A stretch of DNA of 19,294 bases from Verrucomicrobiota bacterium (GTDB lineage: Bacteria > Verrucomicrobiota > Verrucomicrobiia > Chthoniobacterales > UBA10450), in NCBI GenBank assembly GCA_003217965.1, contig QHNB01000011.1, forward strand, positions 1 to 19,294, read 5' to 3'. Both the position numbers and the translations under genes were made by a program. Shown here in pieces: positions 13,544 to 19,294 of this stretch. The notes under the pieces were generated by a model. It did not search any database. It was not told where the DNA came from and was given only the letters and a program-made list of their open reading frames with translations. Numbering within the stretch: the first letter of the stretch is position 1; each line of letters starts with the position of its first letter.

Positions 13544-14146
13544 ATGAAAGCGGAATTTTTTATCCTAGGCGCGCTCCATCGGGGCGACCTTCATCCCTAC
13601 GAAATCAAACGCCGCCTCAGCAATGCTCTGGTCGAGTGCTATACCGACGTCGATGTCGGCACCCTTTATTATGCCGTACGCCAGCTCACCAAGTCTGGCG
13701 ATATCGCGTCACGGCGCAGCGAAAAGGTGGCGCGCGGGGGAGAGCGCACGGTTTACCGGATCACCTCTAAAGGGAAAAAGCGCTTTCAAGAACTCTTGCT
13801 GGAACGATTTCGTGAGGAGGGAAGCGTCGCCCAGACCATGTATCCGGCTCTGCTGTTTCTCCATCTCGCCCAATTAGCGGCCGTGTCTGGCCTCCTGCGC
13901 CAGCGCTTGCAGCAGACCGAGTCAGACCTAATAAAAACTCGCGCCATGAAGGATGAGCTGGGCGCTGTTCTGGGCACGGGCAGCGGTTACCTTCTGGATC
14001 ATCTGGTCGAAGTGCGCCAGCTCGACCGACGCTGGTTGCGACGGTTGCTTACTGACGTGAAAGCGGGGAAAGTGCGCGATCTCAAACCCGGGGCGATTCA
14101 GCGGCTGAGCGTGCACGCGGTCGGTGCCAAGCGACATTCTAAATAA
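13544..14146 (+). CDS. PadR-family transcriptional regulator
   Basis: A 200-residue cytoplasmic DNA-binding protein. Residues 1-90 are the winged helix of the PadR family: FFILGALHRGDLHPYEIKRR, VDVGTLYYAVRQLTKSGDI with the recognition helix, and GERTVYRITSKGKKRF for the wing. The remaining part is a long C-terminal helical region, as in larger PadR members, used for dimerisation and sometimes ligand sensing. It is divergent from a small membrane protein gene and probably represses itself and that gene. No strong ribosome-binding site is present. Its stop codon is close to the breakpoint of the cyclase remnant downstream. Confidence 0.92.
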   Translation: MKAEFFILGALHRGDLHPYEIKRRLSNALVECYTDVDVGTLYYAVRQLTKSGDIASRRSEKVARGGERTVYRITSKGKKRFQELLLERFREEGSVAQTMYPALLFLHLAQLAAVSGLLRQRLQQTESDLIKTRAMKDELGAVLGTGSGYLLDHLVEVRQLDRRWLRRLLTDVKAGKVRDLKPGAIQRLSVHAVGAKRHSK

Positions 14147-14154
14147 GCAATTGT

Positions 14155-14337
14155 GACGACCTTGCGCTCATCTGCCTGAGGCCGATCAATTACTTCGGCT
14201 TTGAGCTGCGCCAACTGCCGGCGCAAAGCCGCAATTGCTGAGTCAACTACCGCGTCCCCGAGCGTCGCACGCTGTCGTTCCAATCCCGTGATTGCGGTCG
14301 AGAGCTCCTCTTCCTTGGCTTCGGGCCGGTCGCGCAC
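14155..14337 (-). pseudogene. N-terminal remnant of an adenylate/guanylate cyclase-type protein
   Basis: Translating the minus strand from 14337 (GTG) gives ELSTAITGLERQRATLGDAV, then VDSAIAALRRQLAQLKAEV and ADERKVVTI. The pattern GLExQRAxLGDAVVxxAxAxLRxxLAxL followed by RKxVTVLFADV is the familiar start of class-III nucleotide cyclase proteins of multidomain regulators. Here it breaks off right after VVTI, before the metal-binding Asp, and the rest of the frame runs antisense into the PadR gene. Nothing of the catalytic domain remains, so it is a gene relic and not a functional protein. Confidence 0.6.
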
Positions 14338-14364
14338 AGCGACGTTTTATCGCACCGGCACAGC

Positions 14365-15633
14365 CTAATCGAGTCGAGTCTTCTTCGCCTTCAACAGCAC
14401 TGCGATCGAATCCGGTCGCCCGTTTACGAAATCGATTCGTGTCAGGCCATCCGGCGTTTGTCCCACCACCCCCGGAATTGTTAACGCTGTCACGTACCAG
14501 CCGCGCGGCAAAACTACTGAATTGCGCGGACGCGGGAGGCTGCGATCAAAGACAAGTTCATCGCCGTCTAGCCGGTAACTCTCCGGCGCGGTGTACGTCT
14601 CCGACATCCGCAGCCGGGTCGATTGTCCCTTTTTCAACGGCGGGAATCGAAACACCACCACTTCCTGTTCCGGCGCGATTTTTTCCTCACTTGGTTCGAT
14701 CTTCGCGGATTTTAATCCGGCACCGGTCGTCACTTCCACCTTCAACGCCTCACCAGTATCGAGAATTTTCCCAGAAGGATTCGCAACCTTGCTGCCGGTG
14801 CGTACCACATTCAGATACTTGTCCGTCCCTTCGCGGGACTCGGTGTAATCATGATAGAGCGCGAAGGAATGCGTCTCCGGCGCCCGCAAAAAATAAACGA
14901 TGTCGCGATCCTGATGCGCCCGTTCCGAGAAACGCTCTCGCTCGGCTTGAGGTTGCGACAGCGGCCTTTCCCGGCTGGGCGAGAGCGTCGGCGATTTCGC
15001 CTTCGCCGCGTCGCCAATCGCCGCACCCGGTTTCGCTTTTATAATTAATAGAGCCGGTCCAGGCGCTTGATGCATGAAACTGACGCGCGTTCGGCCGTCG
15101 GGTTCCGCCAAAATTTGCGACGGCAAATTACATTCCGTCAAAAGATAGCCCGCAGGCAAAATAATCGCGTTACGCCGAATACTTAGCGGGCGGTCGAACA
15201 CAATCCCGCCATTTTCTCGATAATAACTTTTCGGATCCTTGTATGTCTTGATGATCCTGATCCGTGCCTGTCCACCGTCCGGTGCCATTTGCCGGGCGAG
15301 ATGTACGCGAATGTAATCGCTCCCAGAATCGGCGTCAGTGAGCCCGCTTGTCTTTGCCTCGGCGCTGCTCACCTGCTCAAACTGCAACGGCGCACCGGTC
15401 ATCATGTCGAACACGGCCTCGTCACTGGCGACGCTGCCTTTTCGGATCGGATTAAAGAACAACCTGGCACCCGGCGTTGTCGCTGTCACTTCATACGTGA
15501 TTTTGAAAGATGCTGTATCGGGCGCGAGCAGTTCGTATTGTGTATATTCGTCTTGCTCCGTTTGGGACGGTTCGGCCGTGAGTAAGCGGGCAGCGATAAT
15601 ACAGGCCGCGATCGCGACAACGTTCGTGCGCAT
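14365..15633 (-). CDS. Secreted protein of two tandem homologous halves, function unknown
   Basis: A 422-residue protein with a probable signal peptide (MRTNVVAIAACIIAARLLTA). I recognise no named family. Two halves (about 40-205 and 245-420) are homologous: TYKDPKSYYRENGGIVFDRP with NAIILPAGYLLTECNLPSQI in the first answers TYTAPESYRLDGDELVFDRS with NSVVLPRGWYVTALTIPGVV in the second. Each half ends in a beta strand and a LLxxKAK motif. The linker (about 212-240, DNA 14915-15000) is rich in Ser, Pro, Arg and Glu (SPTLSPSRERPLS) and looks repeat-derived. The ATG is 6 nt after the stop of the M20-type peptidase gene, so the two are almost surely one operon; both products are exported, and this one may be a partner or accessory to the peptidase. 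Confidence 0.8.
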   Translation of the reverse strand: MRTNVVAIAACIIAARLLTAEPSQTEQDEYTQYELLAPDTASFKITYEVTATTPGARLFFNPIRKGSVASDEAVFDMMTGAPLQFEQVSSAEAKTSGLTDADSGSDYIRVHLARQMAPDGGQARIRIIKTYKDPKSYYRENGGIVFDRPLSIRRNAIILPAGYLLTECNLPSQILAEPDGRTRVSFMHQAPGPALLIIKAKPGAAIGDAAKAKSPTLSPSRERPLSQPQAERERFSERAHQDRDIVYFLRAPETHSFALYHDYTESREGTDKYLNVVRTGSKVANPSGKILDTGEALKVEVTTGAGLKSAKIEPSEEKIAPEQEVVVFRFPPLKKGQSTRLRMSETYTAPESYRLDGDELVFDRSLPRPRNSVVLPRGWYVTALTIPGVVGQTPDGLTRIDFVNGRPDSIAVLLKAKKTRLD

Positions 15634-15639
15634 CGCGAG

Positions 15640-17133
15640 TTATTTCGCCAGCTCGTAAAGATACTCGACGAACGACATCACTGCCCCGTCGTAGCCCTGA
15701 ATCTTCGTGTTTGTCGAATCGATGACGTAGTATTCGTCCGGGGCGTGGGCGCCACTGCCGTGACCGAGACCAAAATGGCCGGCCGCCAGTTTCAGCGGCT
15801 CGTCGGTAAAGACGTAGCCTGGATAAGACCCGGCGTTGCGTGGCCACATCACTGGATCGATTCCGGCAAGTTTCAGTGCTGCGACTTGCGCTTGAATGAA
15901 GGGAGCGCTCGCCGGCGTACTCGTCGGATTATATCCACCGGTCACATTCACATCGATATCGCCGAAACCGCGCTGGGCCAGATGCGCTTTCAACGCTGCC
16001 ACCGAATCCGCCGCTTTCACATCGGGGACGAGCCGCAAATCCATTTTCGCAACGGCTTTATGCGGTAGAATCGTCTTGCCGCCGGGACCGGTATAGCCGC
16101 CAACCAACCCTTCAATATTGACGGTCGGCTGTGACTCCAGCCGCTCGTTCGCCTGTTCCCATGGCAAGTCATTGATCCAATGCTGCACTCCGTATTGCTT
16201 CTTCGCCTGCGCTTCGCTGCGACGGGCCGATGCTGCCACAATCATCGCTTTTTCTTCCACGCTGATCGGTCGCGGCTTGGGATAATTGTCGATCGTGATT
16301 TCGTTACCGTCGGCGGACACAAGCGTGTCGAGCGCTTTGACCAAATGCCAGACCGGACTTTCGACCATCGCTTTAAGTGAGGAATGAATGTCCTTGGCCG
16401 GCCCGCGTCCCCATTTCTCGCCACTAGACACTAGCTCAAGCTCGACCACGCCTTTGGCACCGAGACTCACCGTGACAACGCCATCCAAGTCTTGCGTCGC
16501 CGACGGCATGAACACACCGACGCATTTCCACAGCGCAGCTTGCACCTCCGGTTTCTGGACAATCTGCCCGATATGCGGCGAACCAATCTCTTCCTCACCT
16601 TCCGCTACCATGACGAGATTCACCGGCATCATCTTACCTGCCCCGCGGATGGCATGCAGCGCGGCGAGAAATGCCGCTTCCGGTCCTTTCTGGTTGACGG
16701 CACCGCGGCCGACGATCGCCTTCCCAAGGCCCGGCTTATCAACCAGCGCTGCGTCCGTGGGTGATGATGACCACTCCGCCGGATCGAATTGCTTCACGTC
16801 GTACATGAAATAGAGGCCGACTGTCTTTGGCGCCCCCGCATCGAGCGTGGCGAAGACGCCCGGTTTGCCGTCTGTTTCAACGCGCGTCGCCCGCTGAAAA
16901 CCTGCATCCTGCGCCAGTTTCACCATATAATCCGCGCCTTCTGGGTAGCCGCGATTCTCCGCTGCGATCGAGACCTGATGGATCCAGTCGTGCAATCGCG
17001 TGAGCGCTTCGTCGTGGCGCTTCCGGATTTCCATTTTAATCGCGCCGAAATCGTTCCCCGTGGAGTAGCAATAGTGAGCCGATCCGCTGAGGAGGAAAGC
17101 TACCAGCATCGCGACGAAAAACCTTTGTTTCAT
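15640..17133 (-). CDS. Secreted M20-family metallopeptidase-like protein with altered metal ligands
   Basis: A 497-residue protein with a signal peptide (MKQRFFVAMLVAFLLSGSA) and the two-domain layout of M20/carnosinase-type dipeptidases. Conserved landmarks are EEEIGSPH (Glu180-182, including the general base and a metal ligand), DIHSSLKAMVESP in the lid domain, and HGSGAHAPDEYY with the last metal-binding His. Other metal ligands deviate: the HxD motif is FMYDV with Met110 in place of His and Asp112 kept, and the bridging Asp of GRGAxDDKG is Asn147 in GRGAVNQKG. So it may bind metal differently or be catalytically changed, although the fold seems complete and unbroken. It is the first gene of an operon with the two-halved secreted protein. 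The start is a clear ATG 116 bp from the end of the polymerase gene, which lies upstream on the same strand. Confidence 0.87.
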   Translation of the reverse strand: MKQRFFVAMLVAFLLSGSAHYCYSTGNDFGAIKMEIRKRHDEALTRLHDWIHQVSIAAENRGYPEGADYMVKLAQDAGFQRATRVETDGKPGVFATLDAGAPKTVGLYFMYDVKQFDPAEWSSSPTDAALVDKPGLGKAIVGRGAVNQKGPEAAFLAALHAIRGAGKMMPVNLVMVAEGEEEIGSPHIGQIVQKPEVQAALWKCVGVFMPSATQDLDGVVTVSLGAKGVVELELVSSGEKWGRGPAKDIHSSLKAMVESPVWHLVKALDTLVSADGNEITIDNYPKPRPISVEEKAMIVAASARRSEAQAKKQYGVQHWINDLPWEQANERLESQPTVNIEGLVGGYTGPGGKTILPHKAVAKMDLRLVPDVKAADSVAALKAHLAQRGFGDIDVNVTGGYNPTSTPASAPFIQAQVAALKLAGIDPVMWPRNAGSYPGYVFTDEPLKLAAGHFGLGHGSGAHAPDEYYVIDSTNTKIQGYDGAVMSFVEYLYELAK

Positions 17134-17249
17134 TCTTCTCTTATCTTCGCCGGAGTTGTGGGCAGCAACTCAAACCGTTCGTCTTGTCTATTTAGCGGGT
17201 CGTGACACGGAAAGGTAAGGCCAAATCCGGTTCAAGGTCGAGCGGGCCA

Positions 17250-19294
17250 TTAAAGCGCTAAGGATTCCTGCTTGGCCGACGAGGCTTCAGCGGTGATGCC
17301 GGCAAATTTCTTCACCAGTTCGTCGAGTTTGGCAATGTAGTAGTCGATGTTCTCGTCCCTATTTTGCGGGTCGAACGCTGAGGCCAGCTTGGCATTCTCG
17401 TACGCTGCCACCTTCTTGGTGTTGCCGGTGATGTAATAGCTGATCTGGTCGCCCGGGCGATAGTTCCGCCCGCTCGCCGCCGCCAGTTCGTAGGCGGCGG
17501 CACGATTACGAGCCGCGTCTGCAATCTTGGCTCGATATTTATCGAGCGAATCCTGGAGTGTGTCGGTCTTCATTAACATATCGATTGGCATCTCGTGATC
17601 GCGAATCCGTTTTTGAAATTGATCCCGTAGATCGCCGATCGCCTCCGGCTTTCCTTCCATCAGGAGCTTGATCATTTCCTCGAGGAAAACGCGCTGGAAT
17701 TTCTCCAGACCGCGCGACTTAAGCGCCCCGCCTTTGATGATGACATCGCCTTCCCGGGTGAGAAGCGCATAGTTCTTTGCTTTGTAGCTGAACATGGCAT
17801 CGAACTGCTCATCGAACTCGACTTCAATGCCGGCGGGCAGGATTTCTGCCAGACCAGCGCGTAAGCGCTCTATTGTTGTAACCGTGGTCGCTGACCCCGG
17901 TTGGTCTTGCGCACGGCTAGGTCGCGCGCCACCGGGATCGGCGACCCCGCCTACCGAACCAGGCGGGACGAAATAGACTCCGTCCGTATCGACTTCAATC
18001 ACTTGGGCGCCGCGCTCGTTCAACCATGCGATCATTTTTTGCAGCAGATCGCGCCCGATTTGCGTCACGCGCGCGGCCGCATCGAAATCGGCAAAATGTC
18101 CCTGAGCGAATCCCAGATAGCCGTAGAAACTGTTGATCAAAATCTTGAAGGTATTTTGGAGCGCCTGGAGGTGATGCCATTTCTGGCGATTTTTTTCTCT
18201 GTCCGCCAGCCGCATTTGTTGTTTCGCTTCGAGACGAAACGCCCGGAGGTCGGTCAGCAAGTGACGAAAAATCTGGAGTTGGTCCGTTGCTGGGAAACAA
18301 TCGAACTGCAACATCACAGACGGATAGAGCGAGGCGATATCGCAATGCCAGACGTTGCATGCGATGCCGGTGAAATAGATGGCAGTGAATCCACCCTCAA
18401 AACTGCGGGTCATCGGCAGCTCGGGGATGGAATGGCGCTGCCGCAGGTATTCGCGGAGAAAAAGCGCGTTGATGCGGGTAGCGTTACCACGCACGATCAC
18501 GTCCTGGTAGTTATAAGGGAAAATCTGCGCTTGGATGAAATAGCTCGGGCTGAGTAGCTCGGCAACGGCCCGAGTCTCGCGAACGGCGCACAAAGCGCGG
18601 CTGCGGAAGCGTTCACTATTCGTTAGATATTCACGCTCCAGCTCTTTACCAGTCAAGACAGCGATCTCGGCCGAATCGCAGAGACCGAAATGCTGCGCGA
18701 CATCAATGCGCTCGAACCCGGTCAAGGTCCGCATGCCAACGTCGTAAAATTGGGCGAGTAGAAAAGTGTCGACGAAATGCCGGCCATCAATGGTGAATTT
18801 CGGATAATCGATCGTCTTCTCAGCGATTTGTAATCGCGATGGACGGGAACGAAGAAATCCGCCGCCCCGGCCCCAATCCAGTTTCACTTTCGCTTTGCGC
18901 GCCCGCGCGACGAGATAGGGCAGATCGAAGCGGAAGAGATCATGACCTTCGATCACATCCGGATCTCGTTCTTTAATGATGGCTGCGAGTCGCTTGAGGG
19001 CGGCATGTTCGGATTCTTCGGCCTTGGCGTGGTCAACCAGAATCAATTCTTCCCAGCCGCTGTTATCGGAGAGGGCGATGCTCGCGATATGATTTTGTGA
19101 TGCCTCGGCCAGATCAGTTTCACCGGTTGGCGAAAGCACTTCGAGCTGCATCCGTTTCAGTTCTTCATATGGCAACTGCTTGAATAATGTGCGGCCAGTC
19201 GCAGTCAGGTAATGCTGCACCGGATCGCTCAAGGCGAAGAAATTCCGGCCCGCTTTCTTCAAACCGTTTCGCAGCGCGATCAGCTCCTTCCAGC
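17250..19294 (-). CDS. Family-B DNA polymerase (partial, 5' end outside the window)
   Basis: The frame is open to the right edge (GWKELIALRNG before the TTG at 19262), so the N-terminus is missing. The order is that of bacterial PolB: an exonuclease region with DPDVIEGHDLFRFDLPYL (motif II) and RIDVAQHFGL (motif III region), then polymerase motif A DIASLYPS (about 18322-18345), motif B KILINSFYG (about 18121-18150), motif C DTDG (about 17976-17993) and KAKNYALL. All catalytic polymerase residues are present. Exo motif I, normally DxE, reads EVL at 19134-19142, so proofreading may be weakened. After DTDGVYFVPPG there is a Gly/Pro-rich insertion of about 28 residues coming from a palindromic repeat. 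The protein would replicate or repair DNA in the cytoplasm; which pathway uses it is not visible. Confidence 0.92.
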   Translation of the reverse strand, partial: WKELIALRNGLKKAGRNFFALSDPVQHYLTATGRTLFKQLPYEELKRMQLEVLSPTGETDLAEASQNHIASIALSDNSGWEELILVDHAKAEESEHAALKRLAAIIKERDPDVIEGHDLFRFDLPYLVARARKAKVKLDWGRGGGFLRSRPSRLQIAEKTIDYPKFTIDGRHFVDTFLLAQFYDVGMRTLTGFERIDVAQHFGLCDSAEIAVLTGKELEREYLTNSERFRSRALCAVRETRAVAELLSPSYFIQAQIFPYNYQDVIVRGNATRINALFLREYLRQRHSIPELPMTRSFEGGFTAIYFTGIACNVWHCDIASLYPSVMLQFDCFPATDQLQIFRHLLTDLRAFRLEAKQQMRLADREKNRQKWHHLQALQNTFKILINSFYGYLGFAQGHFADFDAAARVTQIGRDLLQKMIAWLNERGAQVIEVDTDGVYFVPPGSVGGVADPGGARPSRAQDQPGSATTVTTIERLRAGLAEILPAGIEVEFDEQFDAMFSYKAKNYALLTREGDVIIKGGALKSRGLEKFQRVFLEEMIKLLMEGKPEAIGDLRDQFQKRIRDHEMPIDMLMKTDTLQDSLDKYRAKIADAARNRAAAYELAAASGRNYRPGDQISYYITGNTKKVAAYENAKLASAFDPQNRDENIDYYIAKLDELVKKFAGITAEASSAKQESLAL
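17886..17946. repeat. Palindromic element inside the DNA polymerase gene
   Basis: Left arm GGTCGCTGACCCCGGTTGG (17886-17904) and right arm CCACCGGGATCGGCGACC (17929-17946) pair at about 15 of 18 positions around a 24-nt loop; flanking bases to 17955 extend it to a GGTAGGCGGGG-type end. It is read in frame without a stop as part of the polymerase palm. The end resembles the GGTAGGG-ended intergenic element at 4670-4802. Confidence 0.6.

Noticed and set aside
14292..15044. 250-codon plus-strand frame over the two-halved secreted protein
   Set aside because: Pro/Arg/Ser-rich shadow translation; the minus-strand frame has a signal peptide and an internal duplication.
17901..18557. 218-codon open frame antisense to the DNA polymerase
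   Set aside because: It covers polymerase motifs A and B on the other strand, and its composition fits a shadow of the real gene.

Overview
The window looks like chromosome from a moderately GC-rich, free-living bacterium. Secreted and cell-wall proteins, a bacterial family-B DNA polymerase, Tat-exported oxidoreductase-like proteins and many short palindromic repeats suggest a soil Verrucomicrobiota (Chthoniobacterales-like); Acidobacteriota is the main alternative. This is inference from gene content; there is no rRNA, tRNA or phylogenetic marker here. No phage, transposase gene, CRISPR array or defence island was seen.

Layout. 1-2110: the tail of an unknown plus-strand gene, then a minus-strand pair: a sulfotransferase-like gene (broken by a frameshift with an apparent internal deletion) followed by a class-IV aminotransferase-like gene that has lost its normal start. 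Between them lie about 390 bp made almost wholly of short inverted-repeat elements. In plants the same two domains, in the same order, form one fused protein, so this looks like a decaying bacterial counterpart. 2157-4630: a secreted S9 prolyl-oligopeptidase-family peptidase and an OsmC-type peroxidase. 4670-4802: a palindromic intergenic repeat. 4828-7245: a secreted cysteine-amidase-like protein, divergent from a family-39 glycosyltransferase. 7252-10956: an aldo/keto reductase, a Tat-exported NAD-binding epimerase-like protein and a 12-helix transporter of the NTP/NDP-exchange type.

11028-12987: a second copy of the cysteine-amidase-like family, divergent from a secreted 3D-domain cell-wall protein, which overlaps a GNAT acetyltransferase. 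13014-14146: a small membrane protein divergent from a PadR regulator, probably its regulatory partner. 14155-14337: a remnant of a nucleotide-cyclase gene. 14365-17133: a two-gene operon of an M20-type peptidase with unusual metal-site residues and a secreted protein made of two tandem halves. 17250-19294: a family-B DNA polymerase running off the right edge, with a palindromic repeat inserted in frame in its palm domain and a degenerate first exonuclease motif.

The most distinctive theme is the spread of short palindromic elements, which fill intergenic space, supply a stop codon, form a linker in one protein, sit inside the polymerase, and appear to have split an operon. The strongest system-level lead is the sulfotransferase/aminotransferase pair. 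Next are the paired cysteine-amidase-like proteins near a 3D-domain protein.
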